From Fonsecaea monophora (taxonomy: Eukaryota; Ascomycota; Eurotiomycetes; Chaetothyriales; Herpotrichiellaceae), in NCBI RefSeq assembly GCF_001642475.1, contig NW_019173965.1:219762-283761 (forward strand): DNA of 64,000 nt. The letters are read 5' to 3'. Numbering within the stretch: position 1 is the first letter of the stretch; every line of letters begins with the position of its first letter. Position numbers and translations under genes: made by a program. The notes under the pieces are model-generated. The model was not told the DNA's origin. It saw only the letters and a program-made list of their open reading frames with translations, and did not search any database. Of the stretch, positions 23,844-33,741 are shown one piece after another.

Positions 23844-24101
23844 CATGATCGTGATGCCATATACTTCTAAAGTCCCAGTTCCCAGTATCAAGTCACAATT
23901 CTATTTGCGCTTGTCCTTCCACTTCCATTCCCCTCGAGAGACTGAGTTCGTTTCTCGACCTTCAACATCTTAAATGCCTAGACACATGCCCAAACCGTCT
24001 AGATCACCCCCAGTCATCTCGAACTTGCTCATGCTCATGCCCCAAATCTACTTGTTTCACTGTCAACATACATACACACCACACACTTGCCTTTCACCCT
24101 T
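23450..24101. other. Convergent intergenic region, amine oxidase and Gag-like gene
   Basis: About 650 bases between converging 3' ends. It holds a purine-rich GATGAC-type tract near 23590-23625 and a 35-base GA microsatellite. No supportable gene is seen. Confidence 0.6.
23806..23840. repeat. (GA)n microsatellite
   Basis: A pure AG/GA dinucleotide run of 35 bases, the longest simple repeat in the window. It lies in the convergent 3' region between the amine oxidase and the Gag-like gene, so it should not alter any protein. Confidence 0.95.
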
Positions 24102-25528
24102 TCAGGGCCCCCCGCCTTTTCCATCTCCCTTTCCTTTTCTCTCTCCAAAACCTGTTCCCTCCGCTTTCCCCGGCCCCAGCTCTGGATTCAAGCGTCGCAG
24201 CGGGAATGAAAAGTTGAATCTGTCTCGACGTTTCCAAGTCCTGGTTTTGTCGCTGTTGTTGTTGTTGCGAGTAGTGACGGTCTTCAGGATCGACGTGATG
24301 CCGCCCCCCGTCTTTGCACCTCCCGGCACGACGAGGTTTGGATTCCTCCTCCTGGCGGCGGCGTTCTGGTCGGAGCCCGTTTCAAAGTCGCTGTCTTCGA
24401 AGCGGCGGTGGCGGCGGCGTTCGTCGTGGAAATCAACCTGTTTCGTCACAATCACAAGTCAGCAAGCAGGGTCCTTTCGCTCGGAATGTACATCGGTAGA
24501 ACTACGTGGCGAAGGGAACTTGCCGTTCGCTTGGAGGGAGCAGGAAGAAGTGGAAGAAGGCGCACCTCGTCGTCGTCATAATCATCATCATCGTATTCAC
24601 TTCCCGAGTCGTAGGGGGAAAAGGGGCTGACGATGCTGCTGGTCCCAGTCCCGGTACCCGACTTCGCTTCGTCTCCTCTTCCTCCTCCGCCGCCGCCGCA
24701 GAGGTTGAAGTCAAAGTCTATCACGTACCCGGAAGGCACACGTCTACCTGGATGCGGCTCGTCGTGTTCATGGATGGTCTCCAGGTTGGTTTCGGAAGAG
24801 GAGATGGTGTGCGTCCGGTCGAATAGACGGGCAGTTGTCGTGTTTCGATCTGGTGTGCTCGTGAGGTTCGGGGTATTCGTGGGTTTCAGCGACAGTTCGC
24901 GAAACGCGGAAGGATCTGTTGCCGATGCTGAAAGAGATGTGACCTCGTTGCTGATATTGTTGTTGCTGCTGTGAGCTGGGGCGGTCGAAGCCGATGATTT
25001 CGAGTTCGCGCACACAGGTGGCAGATAGTCCATGGTTCTTTTGGCTTCGAGCGCGGCTAGAAGACTGGCACGACCTTTCTTTGCATTCACATTCTCAGCA
25101 TTCATAGGTACCGGCGGGCCACCCTGAGTGTCAATCCCGGCGTCTTCTCCGTACAGCCACACGAGATTGAAGAAGAGTGTCTTTGCAGTGGTGTATTGGC
25201 GCACAAACGGGCCGACATTCATGGCCAACGTGGCCCGAATGAAGCGACACGTCGCTGTGTTGGCCGCGTTCCATTCTCTGCGTTCCTTATCGACCGAAGC
25301 TTGGTCTTCGACGCTCCAAGAGGGCGGAGATTGAGGTTCCGCCCAGCTGCCAAGTATCAGATCCGAAGAATGGGGATTGGACAGGAGAACCGGCTGGATG
25401 TCAGAGTGCCATCGATAGAAATTCGACTTGCCCTTCAGGGTGTCGATGGTGTCGATGGCAGGGAATTTCAGCTCGCAAAAGTAGGCATGTCGGGTGTACG
25501 AAGGTGGCATTCTGATGATGCACCACAA
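24102..25528 (-). CDS. Copia-Gag-like domain protein, spliced, without pol
   Basis: The exons are 25528-24566 and 24437-24102; the intron (24565-24439, GTGCGC...CAG, phase 0) joins an acidic run DDDDYDDDE to VDFHDERRRHRR. The product is about 432 residues. Residues about 30-140 look like the N-terminal Gag polypeptide of copia-type LTR elements (UBN2/Retrotran_gag family): LKGKSNFYRWHSDIQPVLLS, then an AN-ACRFIRATLAMNVGPFVR helix and TTAKTLFFNLVWLYGE. The rest is Ser/Thr/Asn-rich, then a poly-Gly patch, an acidic run and a basic C-terminus; no zinc knuckle, protease, integrase or reverse transcriptase is seen. Such isolated genes in fungi are usually annotated as hypothetical and may be domesticated capsid-like proteins. 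ATGs at 25528 and 25510 are both possible. The next gene upstream on the same strand is the Clr5-TPR gene. Confidence 0.72.
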
Positions 25529-25841
25529 CTACTTCCAGAGTTCAAAATGCAGGCTCATGAGATCAAAGGGGATATGTAGATGTGCTTTTGAAGCTTCAGG
25601 TCCTTCGTCGCTTGATCAGAGAGGATTTAGCTCCTGATTCACTGTCGCCGTCTCCGAAGCACACACGTCCAGGTTTGGTCTTAGGTGGGTAAGACACCTG
25701 GTCCACACTGACTTTTCGTTCTGTCGAGATTCTCTGGCACAGGTCGTTTTCCAAAAGTCCCTCAAGAAACCTTTGTAGAATATCTAGGACTTTCTGTGTC
25801 GTTAGTGCGCCGATAAATTGAAACACTCTGATTGCTCTCCA
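25529..25841 (-). promoter_or_regulatory. Spacer between the Clr5-TPR gene and the Gag-like gene
   Basis: A 313-base gap between tandem minus-strand genes, acting as terminator region of one and promoter of the other. A 76-codon minus-strand frame inside it shows no domain. Confidence 0.4.
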
Positions 25842-27506
25842 CTACTTGTGACGAGTCGACAGCCTTTCCGAATCCTCGCCTGATTCCTCGGGGATCTGAT
25901 TCAGATGTCCCCTTTTGCCCTGCAGCCGCAAACAGGAGTCCAGCTTGTCCGCGAGAGAATCCATCGAAGGACCACGGTGAGGGAGTCCGGTGTAGGACAT
26001 ACCCAGTGCCCGGCGCAGATATCTCTCAGCCAGTGTATAGTCTTCACGACTCAGACAAAGAGTGGCGAGCTGATCACAAGCCCAGGCTGCACTTCCACTA
26101 TTTTTCGAATCCGGATCTGCCGTTTCATGCTGGAGAATGCGGTGTGCCACTCCCTCAATGGCAAATTCCTCATTCTGATCCGCATACAGCCTACCCAGAG
26201 CTGCTAGCGCAGTCCTATAGCGTCTAGGATGCATCGACTGGCTGTCTTTGATCAGTCTCTGACACATGTCTTGTGCCATCTGGAACTTCTTGCGTTTTCG
26301 GAGCATGTCAATCTGGTCAACTCGCAGGGCAAAGAGCGAAGAATTGCTGGGCTTTCGTCGGGCGCTGTACCCTTCAACTATCAGTTGCATCATGGACTCA
26401 ACGACATGATCCCGATTCTCAGAAGCAATCGTCATGCTCAGAGCTTTGGCATAAGGATGAGTTTTCCCAAAAGCACTTGCTGCCATGGATGAGACAAAGC
26501 TTAGTAGATGCTGCTCTAGCGCAGCCATTCCTAGCCATGGCGTTGCAAAGTGTACCAGGAGGCAAGATAGGAGTTGAAGAGGTGCGGAATATAGCAACGG
26601 CTGGACCATATTGCAGCAGATGTCGAAATTCTCCCACGCTTTGCTCGATCTTCCCGTTTGCAAGGATTCGAAGCCATGGTAGAGCCCCAGCCAAAATGCC
26701 GACACTTGATCTGTCTGTCCAGCTCTCACCTCTTCTGGGATAGAGTTCGGGAATCGATATTGCAATTCGTTCATTTTGAGCCGGTTGAATGCCGTAAACT
26801 GCCACTGCACGGCCTCGCGAGTGTGGAAAAGGCTGGATTGCATGTTGTATAAATCAGTCGGCGGCCGGACATCGATCATCATGAGACCGAGGCCAGTGCC
26901 ATCGCAGCTTTGCGCATTGAAGTCGAAGTCTCCAGGCGGAGTACTAGAGTTTGAGAAGGCATTCGACCTGTGTAGGCCCATAGTTGGCGATTCGTCCTTG
27001 ATTGTAATGTCTCCTGCAGACGCCGACTCTGGACTCTGCGATAACTGTTCCCAAAGCTGAGTAAACCTTTTGTCGCTGCGACAATGGCGTTTGACACGAT
27101 CTAACTTCAACGGTCTCCCTCGAAACGAGATCGACTGAATGTCATGTCCGGCGTCAACGTATTCTTTGACCCGTTTCGCCAAAAGTTCCTTGTCTTTAGC
27201 TTTGTAGTTCTTGTGGATTTTCCATTCAGTGATGCGGCGCTTGAACATCTTCTCGCTAGCATTGAAACCATACTGCTTGCGTAAGATGGTCCTCACGTCT
27301 TTTAGCTTCCTGTTTTGACCAATGTACAAATCAGTGAAGACATCTTTGATATCAGTCCACTGCTGAGGACTTGGTCCAGCAGCCCTCCACGATTGAGGAT
27401 CTTGCTCGGCATTGTGGTACACGAGATTCATTGGGTCAACAGTCTCCAGATCTTTCTCATAACCTGACATGTTGTCCTCAATGCACCTTATTGTGTCGTC
27501 AGCCAT
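25842..27506 (-). CDS. Clr5-domain protein with C-terminal TPR-like region
   Basis: A single exon of 554 codons starting at the ATG at 27506. Residues about 48-101 match the fungal Clr5 domain (PF14420 type): WTDIKDVFTDLYIGQNRKL, then VRTILRKQYGFNASEKMFKRRITEWKIHKNY, a helix-rich DNA-binding-like module. The following basic stretch (RGRPLKLDRVKRHCR) is also usual in this group. The C-terminal half is helical with TPR-like repeats, for example the segments around MAQDMCQRLIKDSQSMHPRRYRT and ACDQLATLCLSREDYTLAERYLRRAL. In fission yeast Clr5 takes part in gene silencing with histone deacetylases; most filamentous-fungal paralogues are uncharacterised. A nuclear regulatory role is inferred from the domain only. 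It lies in tandem with the Gag-like gene, 313 bases upstream of it. Confidence 0.8.
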   Translation of the reverse strand: MADDTIRCIEDNMSGYEKDLETVDPMNLVYHNAEQDPQSWRAAGPSPQQWTDIKDVFTDLYIGQNRKLKDVRTILRKQYGFNASEKMFKRRITEWKIHKNYKAKDKELLAKRVKEYVDAGHDIQSISFRGRPLKLDRVKRHCRSDKRFTQLWEQLSQSPESASAGDITIKDESPTMGLHRSNAFSNSSTPPGDFDFNAQSCDGTGLGLMMIDVRPPTDLYNMQSSLFHTREAVQWQFTAFNRLKMNELQYRFPNSIPEEVRAGQTDQVSAFWLGLYHGFESLQTGRSSKAWENFDICCNMVQPLLYSAPLQLLSCLLVHFATPWLGMAALEQHLLSFVSSMAASAFGKTHPYAKALSMTIASENRDHVVESMMQLIVEGYSARRKPSNSSLFALRVDQIDMLRKRKKFQMAQDMCQRLIKDSQSMHPRRYRTALAALGRLYADQNEEFAIEGVAHRILQHETADPDSKNSGSAAWACDQLATLCLSREDYTLAERYLRRALGMSYTGLPHRGPSMDSLADKLDSCLRLQGKRGHLNQIPEESGEDSERLSTRHK

Positions 27507-28228
27507 TCTCTATGTTGTGCTCGAGAAAGAATATTGTGGTCGCAGGTCGACCCAGAGTCGTCAGATCTGCGAGCTGAACACCAGGTCCTTGCGGTCCGCT
27601 TACATAGCAGTTGAGAGAGAAAGGAACAGCCATGATTTTAAGGAGGAGAATGCCTCGAAATCTTATTATTATGGCGTTTGACTTGGGAAGCATTCATCGA
27701 TACTGCTTGCAAAAGGGCTGAGCAAACTCGAACGAGGACGCAAGAAGATGCCATTGGACGACAATTCCTCGGAGTGTCTGCCTCACTGCCTCACTGCCTC
27801 GTGAGCTCATCCACAAGGGAATGAGGTGCATTAGTGCTGGAACTTTGTGTTAGCAACCAATCGAGTTGAGCTGTATCCGAGAGGGAACTTTGGTAAACCA
27901 AGTACACCATGACAGCTTTCCTTTTCATCGATATTCTGCCGGGAGAAGCCTTATGAACACGAACAGACCGAAGCTGACAAGAGAGGAGGAAGAAGCAGAA
28001 GTGTTGATCAACAAATCAGAACAGATCAGAGATGGGTGGCTTTTACAATGTGCCTCTTTCGAAAGGTAGTCATTTTTTCATGCAGTCGTGGACTTTCTGT
28101 CAGACGATAACAATGACCTAATCATATGCACATAATCGAGTAGTTGATGTACCAGGAATGTGTCATGTTCGGTGTCAGACAAAATCTTTTTCGTCAACCC
28201 CAGAGTTTCACCTCTGGGACGCAGCCTC
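27507..28228. other. Intergenic region upstream of the Clr5-TPR gene
   Basis: About 720 bases with the Clr5-TPR promoter and the 3' end of cdc37. A partial octamer repeat (CTGCCTCA, two and a half copies) occurs near 27778-27800. No gene is supported. Confidence 0.55.
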
Positions 28229-29812
28229 TTACGAGCTTACAGCTTCGCCAGGTTCACCCAATGCTTGTCCCTCGACCTCGACACTCTGTGCCAGTTCAGC
28301 TTTCCGCCTTTTCTCTTCCTCCTCAATTTCTTTCAGTCTCCTTTGCCCCTCTTCGTTCGTGGCATCAATCACCCCTTCCTGGAGACTGAGCATGTTGCCT
28401 TGACCCAGCAGCTCCACAATCTCTTCGGCTTCATCCACACTCATCTTTCCCAGAACTTTGTTGACCTCGTCTAAGCTGCCACTCTCTAGCGCACGTTGTA
28501 GTCCTGGGGGAAAACGCTCGAAGATCTGGCGTGACTCTTGCTCGACAGGGTCATCCGAGCCTGGCTGTGGCACATTGATGTGGATCTCCGTTCCAGGCTC
28601 GACTGCGTGGAGCTGAATCTGTTCCACACCTGCTGGGTCGTTTCCTTCCTCCTTCTGTAACTCGGCCGCACGTGTCTTGATGCGACCGTATGTTTCAGCC
28701 AAGTCCTTGTTGAACACCTGCTGCGCTTGGTGTCCCTTGGTAGTGATTCGTTTGAAGAACAACCCGACGCCGTCCCGACCTAGCTGACGACAATATTGAA
28801 TCAGGAGACTCTGATGTACGCATGTCCGCGCATAAGTATCCTGCCCTTTCATCTGAGCGTTGAAGGCCTCGATCATAAGGGCATCCTGGGTCTTCTCATT
28901 AACGATGTTCGGATGCTCGGAAATGAATTGTAGACATGCTCGGTAGTCTCCAAGCTTGATCTTTGCGAACTGCTTGCCCTCTGGCGTGAGCTTAAGACTT
29001 GCCTCATCTTCTTCTTCATCTTCATGCTTGTCCAGGAGAGAATCATCTTCAATATCCGCCTCTGCACCAGAGGAAACAGCGCCCTCACCCGACTGGAGTG
29101 TATCCCGTGCCTGTGAGCTTAGGCCTTGAGGTGCGTTGAGCAGTTCAACCCTCTCGGTTTTCGGCTTTTCCTTGGCTTTGGGCTTCTCGGCAGAGCTCGA
29201 AGCTGGTTTTGGTTTATTAATGTGAGACGAATCGAAGCCGATATGAATATCCTCGCTTGTGATCTTTGCGGTCGCCTCCTTCTCCAACTGTGCGAGGCGC
29301 TTTAGCAGATCCTGCTGCAGCTTCTGGACCTTGGTGAGATGACCATTCACTCCCTGCAAAAAGTCTGCGTATCTGTCTGTGGATTTGTCTTTCTTCTCGT
29401 CGACTTCTTTCTTGACCTGATCAACAAGAGCCCCCATCATCTTAGAGTACCTAGGCTGCTCCTTCTGGTGCGTGTAGACACCTGCGGGGGGTTTGGGCGG
29501 TTCATCTTTGGCGGGATCACCGGCGCTCTCGATCAGACTCTGAAACACAATCTCGTCAGGGTTCTTTTTGTTTGCATCTTCTTGGTGTCTCTTCAGGGCG
29601 TCTAGGAGAGCATTGATGCGTTCGAGCAGTCCGTCGTTGATGATTCGTTCGTATTTGAGCGTGTCAATCTCATGCTTTCGTTGTGCGCGTTGTTCGTGGA
29701 TTTGACGCTGTTTGGCTCGGATGAAGCTCTTTGTGTCAACGTTCGGGTGTACTTCGACGTCAGAATCGTCCGACACCTCGAGTCTATCCCACTTGTCGTA
29801 GGAAATAGGCAT
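28229..29812 (-). CDS. cdc37: Hsp90 co-chaperone Cdc37
   Basis: A single exon of 527 residues from the ATG at 29812; codons upstream of it are open but the family start MPISYDKWDRLE begins here. Cdc37 is the cytosolic co-chaperone that sorts protein kinases to Hsp90. The N-terminal kinase-binding segment contains YDKWDRLEVSDDSDVEVHPN, with Ser14 followed by acidic residues: the conserved CK2 phosphorylation site needed for client handling. A coiled region follows (residues about 30-75 and 120-170). The central Hsp90-binding domain includes LTPEGKQFAKIKLGDY and the FFKRITTKGHQAQQVF motif, and the C-terminal domain contains LQRALESGSLDEVNKVLGKMSVDEAEEIVE. The length is normal for filamentous fungi. 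It is divergent from mdl1 across a 605-base shared promoter region. Confidence 0.96.
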   Translation of the reverse strand: MPISYDKWDRLEVSDDSDVEVHPNVDTKSFIRAKQRQIHEQRAQRKHEIDTLKYERIINDGLLERINALLDALKRHQEDANKKNPDEIVFQSLIESAGDPAKDEPPKPPAGVYTHQKEQPRYSKMMGALVDQVKKEVDEKKDKSTDRYADFLQGVNGHLTKVQKLQQDLLKRLAQLEKEATAKITSEDIHIGFDSSHINKPKPASSSAEKPKAKEKPKTERVELLNAPQGLSSQARDTLQSGEGAVSSGAEADIEDDSLLDKHEDEEEDEASLKLTPEGKQFAKIKLGDYRACLQFISEHPNIVNEKTQDALMIEAFNAQMKGQDTYARTCVHQSLLIQYCRQLGRDGVGLFFKRITTKGHQAQQVFNKDLAETYGRIKTRAAELQKEEGNDPAGVEQIQLHAVEPGTEIHINVPQPGSDDPVEQESRQIFERFPPGLQRALESGSLDEVNKVLGKMSVDEAEEIVELLGQGNMLSLQEGVIDATNEEGQRRLKEIEEEEKRRKAELAQSVEVEGQALGEPGEAVSS

Positions 29813-30417
29813 GGTAAGGGCAAAAGAGGAAGCAGGCTTTTGATTCGAGGAGGCAGTAAACTGGAACACGAGAGAGGAGCGGACTCGAGTCTTAGCTTAT
29901 TAGATTGCTTGATGTTTGCTGTTCTTGAGCCTGTTGAGCCTCTTGAATCTTTTCGAGATCAAGGATGCTTCTAGAAAGGGATACCTAGTGTCTGGTGATC
30001 ATGAATTAGATGTTTGCCATCTTGAGCAAGTGCCTCTGGTGGCCCTGGTGGCCCTGGTGGCCCTGCAGGTTACGTAGTGGGGGTGACGTCCGTGGGTTGC
30101 AGGTGGAAAATGGAGGGGCTTAGGCCAAGCTCCATTTGGTACGGGCGAGTGCTTAACTGCTAGGGGCGGTTAGTGGGAGCTCTTCGGGCGTCCTAGGCTC
30201 GGTCTCGCGTCTCCGTTCATCGGCTCGTCAATCGTCATTGATCACATCCGTGGCAGAGGCAGGCAGCTTTTTCTCACCTTCAATGCTCTCATCGCGCCAT
30301 TAGACATTGTCAACTTCACCGGTTTCCTTCCCATATACGACCGCCGCCGAGATGAAGAGGAGGAGAGACACGCCCATCCCTTTACTCTGCTGATTCATTC
30401 GTCGATCCACTACAGGT
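29813..30417. promoter_or_regulatory. Shared divergent promoter region of cdc37 and mdl1
   Basis: The 605 bases separate the two start codons of outward-facing genes. The region carries a 9-base tandem repeat at 30036-30065 and no supportable frame. TATA boxes are not evident. Whether the two genes are co-regulated is not shown by sequence. Confidence 0.55.
30036..30065. repeat. 9-bp tandem repeat (CTGGTGGCC, 3.3 copies)
   Basis: Three exact copies of CTGGTGGCC plus a partial fourth in the cdc37/mdl1 divergent promoter region. It could be a binding-site array or a plain minisatellite; nothing in the sequence decides. Confidence 0.9.
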
Positions 30418-32847
30418 ATGATCGCTACGCGCACCTCGGTGCTGCTTGCTTTCAGGCCTTTTCAACATGGCTCCCGATTAAATCAACTTGACCAGAATAT
30501 CCTCCTTTCGTTATATAATTCCTCTCCCCGACACTCGCGGATAGTATCCCGCACTCTGCATCAGCTGGTGCGATCGAACTCCCCCAGGAACCAAAGCCCA
30601 TTTCAGTCACTGAAGTTGCTTAGCGGTTCTGCACCTAAGGCAAGCGGTCTCAGCACACCCTTCAGTCCTAGAATAGCCGCGCAAGCAGTATGCTTTTCGA
30701 GCGGTCGCAAACTATACGAGACGCCGACTCCGGTCATTAAAGAGCAGCAGCGAACAAAATCTACCGACGAAACGGAGGACGAGGATGCGTTTCACAGAAG
30801 TGAAAAGGCACACCAAGCCTCGCATGTGAACCTCAGTGCGAGGCTATCGAAAGAGGGTGCTACGGGCAAGAGCTCTGGCTTTGGGGAGATATGGCGATTG
30901 ATCAAGATTGCACGTCCAGAAGCGAAAGTCCTCGCGCTGGCCTTTATCCTTCTCCTGATATCCTCATCTATCACCATGTCAATACCATTTTCAATTGGCA
31001 AGATCCTGGATATAGCTACCAAAGGGGGAGCGAAGACGGAGGGCGCCGAGCTAGAGCAGAAGACGGATATGCTCTTTGGGCTCAGCTTGACAACATTCTA
31101 CACTGCCCTTGTGTGTATTCTTGCGACCGGCGCGGCAGCAAACTACGGACGTATCATTATCCTACGAATCGTGGGCGAGAGGATTGTGGCCAGACTCCGA
31201 TCCAGGCTCTTCCGGCAGACCTACATTCAAAATGCCGAATTTTTTGACGCCAATCGTGTAGGCGATCTGATTTCCAGACTCAGCTCTGACACCATCATTG
31301 TTGGCAAGTCCATCACGCAAAATCTTTCCGATGGACTTCGCGCTTTCGTTAGTGGAGCTGCTGGTTTTGGCCTGATGGCATGGGTGTCTCTGAAATTGAC
31401 CGGTATTCTGGCACTGCTGTTTCCCCCGGTTGCACTCGGGGCATTCTTTTATGGACGAGCGATCAGAAACCTGAGCCGCAAAATCCAAAAGAACGTCGGC
31501 ACGTTGACGAAGATTGCAGAAGAACGGCTCGGCAACGTCCGGACTTCGCAGGCGTTTGCAGGCGAAATCCTCGAGGTTCATCGGTACAACACGCAGGTGC
31601 GTAAGATCTTCGAGCTGGGAAAGAGAGAGTCTATCATTAGTGCGACCTTCTTCTCGTCCACCGGGTTTATGGGCAACATGACGATCCTGTCACTCTTGTA
31701 TGTGGGTGGGGGTATGGTATCAAGTGGCACAATCAGTATCGGAGAGCTCACTTCCTTCCTCATGTACACTGCATACGCAGGTTCTTCCCTCTTTGGGCTT
31801 TCGTCGTTCTACTCGGAGCTGATGAAAGGCGTCGGAGCGGCGTCACGGTTATTTGAACTGCAAGATCGGAAGCCAACCATCTCTCCTACGAAGGGTACAA
31901 AAGTGGTATCAGCACGAGGTCCCATTCGATTCGAGAATCTCTCATTCAGCTATCCTACTCGCCCGGCTGTGAGTATCTTTAGGAACCTGGATTTTGAAAT
32001 ACCCCAGGGTGCAAACGTGGCCATTGTTGGCCCATCTGGTGGTGGCAAGAGTACAATTGCGTCCCTAATCTTGCGGTTCTATACGCCTACCGAGGGTCGC
32101 ATATTGATTGATGGCAAGGACATTGCAACGATGAATGTCAAGTCTCTCCGACGCAGGATTGGTATCGTGTCACAGGAACCGGTCTTATTCTCTGGGACCA
32201 TAGCCGAGAATATCGCCTATGGTCGACCTCATGCGACCCGAGCAGAGATCATGCGCGCAGCGAGAAGAGCAAATTGCCAGTTCATTAGCGATTTCCCCGA
32301 TGGTCTGGACACTCCTGTCGGTGCGCGTGGCACGCAGCTCTCGGGTGGCCAAAAGCAGCGCATTGCCATTGCTCGCGCCCTGGTCAAGGAACCCGACATT
32401 TTGATCCTAGATGAAGCCACCAGTGCTCTTGATGCCGAGTCGGAGACCTTGGTGAATGAGGCTCTGGCTTCGTTGCTCAGAGGGAGTAACACGACAATTT
32501 CCATTGCCCACCGTCTGTCCACCATCAAACGGTCTGACACCATCATATGCCTGGGTAGCGATGGACGTGTTGCGGAGATGGGCAGCTACAAGGAACTCAG
32601 CAGTCGGCCCGATGGTGCTTTCACGAAGCTGATGGAATGGCAAATGAGTGGTGGGGAGAGAGCCCAGGATGACGTGGATAAATTGGCAATCGATGCCGAA
32701 CATATCAAAGGGCCGCCAACCGAGAAAGACGAGATCGAAGTGGAACTGGAAGAGCAAAGTGAGGGCGAGGGCGAGAGTGAGGAGGATCTTGAGGCCAGCA
32801 AGGCACAAGAGACAGTTAAGAGAGCAGTAGAAGAGAAGAAGCCATGA
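30418..32847 (+). CDS. mdl1: Mitochondrial half-ABC transporter, Mdl1/ABCB10-like
   Basis: A single exon of 809 residues. The N-terminus is basic and Ser/Arg/Leu-rich without acidic residues for about 40 positions, a likely mitochondrial targeting sequence. Residues about 160-470 are the ABC transmembrane domain (six helices), including the EFFDANRVGDLISRLSSDT loop typical of the ABCB group. The ATPase domain has Walker A GPSGGGKST at about 538-546, the Q-loop in VSQEPVLFSG, signature LSGGQKQR near 641 and Walker B LILDEATSALD near 665, all intact. Mdl1 in yeast exports peptides from proteolysis in the matrix across the inner membrane, working as a homodimer. The C-terminal tail is unusually acidic (EEQSEGEGESEEDLEAS), an extension not required for the fold. 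Mdl2-like paralogues are the main alternative. Confidence 0.9.
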   Translation: MIATRTSVLLAFRPFQHGSRLNQLDQNILLSLYNSSPRHSRIVSRTLHQLVRSNSPRNQSPFQSLKLLSGSAPKASGLSTPFSPRIAAQAVCFSSGRKLYETPTPVIKEQQRTKSTDETEDEDAFHRSEKAHQASHVNLSARLSKEGATGKSSGFGEIWRLIKIARPEAKVLALAFILLLISSSITMSIPFSIGKILDIATKGGAKTEGAELEQKTDMLFGLSLTTFYTALVCILATGAAANYGRIIILRIVGERIVARLRSRLFRQTYIQNAEFFDANRVGDLISRLSSDTIIVGKSITQNLSDGLRAFVSGAAGFGLMAWVSLKLTGILALLFPPVALGAFFYGRAIRNLSRKIQKNVGTLTKIAEERLGNVRTSQAFAGEILEVHRYNTQVRKIFELGKRESIISATFFSSTGFMGNMTILSLLYVGGGMVSSGTISIGELTSFLMYTAYAGSSLFGLSSFYSELMKGVGAASRLFELQDRKPTISPTKGTKVVSARGPIRFENLSFSYPTRPAVSIFRNLDFEIPQGANVAIVGPSGGGKSTIASLILRFYTPTEGRILIDGKDIATMNVKSLRRRIGIVSQEPVLFSGTIAENIAYGRPHATRAEIMRAARRANCQFISDFPDGLDTPVGARGTQLSGGQKQRIAIARALVKEPDILILDEATSALDAESETLVNEALASLLRGSNTTISIAHRLSTIKRSDTIICLGSDGRVAEMGSYKELSSRPDGAFTKLMEWQMSGGERAQDDVDKLAIDAEHIKGPPTEKDEIEVELEEQSEGEGESEEDLEASKAQETVKRAVEEKKP

Positions 32848-33741
32848 TCGCAACTCTTCCAACCGACATTGTAGTTGATGGAGTCGAAGACTGGCTACGA
32901 CGCCCGAACGACGTGGCTACTATCGGGATGGCCTGCGCGCTTAACGCTCGGGGTTTGACTCCAGGAGTTCTTCCAAGTCCGCGAAGCCGAGCACGAGTGC
33001 GCGCAGATATACACAAACCAGGCGTATCATGCATATATGTTCTGTGTAGGAAACTCACAGAAAACGGTTGGGTACAGGAGCTGTGTTGGCCTCGAACTGT
33101 GCTGTATGTATCCAGAATTGGGGTTCAGATCTTGTACGATGAAATGGGAAAGGAAACACCGTCTCTACTCAGAAGGTGGAATTTACCGTGAGTGAAAGCA
33201 AAAGGCCTCAGCAGAAGAATAGTTGGGATTTACACATGCATCTCAAGGGATGGCATGGGCCAATCTGATATGCTGTGAGTTGGCCCAACAAGAGGCCCAC
33301 AGCGCAGCTCCTCTTCCCAACCGCAGTAACCGCAAGCCAAATTCGCGCTTTGTATCATGCACCCCTGTCTTCTCCCACTCACTAGATGACGAGTGCACGC
33401 AGGAGAAGCCGTTCCGCCGTGTTCGGGTTGTCGTGTCACATATCCCTCTTGCTGCCATGTGCGTCTGTGCCTTTTACTTTTTTGCCATCCGCCCAGAAGG
33501 GATCTTCCAGTCATGGACGGCTACATTTTCGAAACTGCATTCCGTCATGTCATCCTCAAACCTCCTTCCCTCGTATCCCTCCGCCGGTTCCCTCTTCCCC
33601 TGCAACCTGGACGGGTTCAATTGATTATGATTGACGATTGATCCACGGCTTAAGTCGAAAGAGAAGGGGAAGATATACACACTATCACAAGTAGCAGCAC
33701 AGCCATATACTGCATACTACTCATTGTTCCGGCACTCTGTT
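32848..33741. other. Promoter and leader region of the DGAT1-type gene
   Basis: About 890 bases between the mdl1 stop and the acyltransferase ATG, on the same strand. Plus-strand frames of up to 133 codons at 33223-33624 show no domain and are probably leader sequence. The DGAT frame itself stays open back to 33631 but has no ATG before 33742. Confidence 0.5.

Noticed and set aside
24102..25528. Intact copia retrotransposon
   Set aside because: No integrase, reverse transcriptase, protease, primer-binding site or long terminal repeat is seen nearby.
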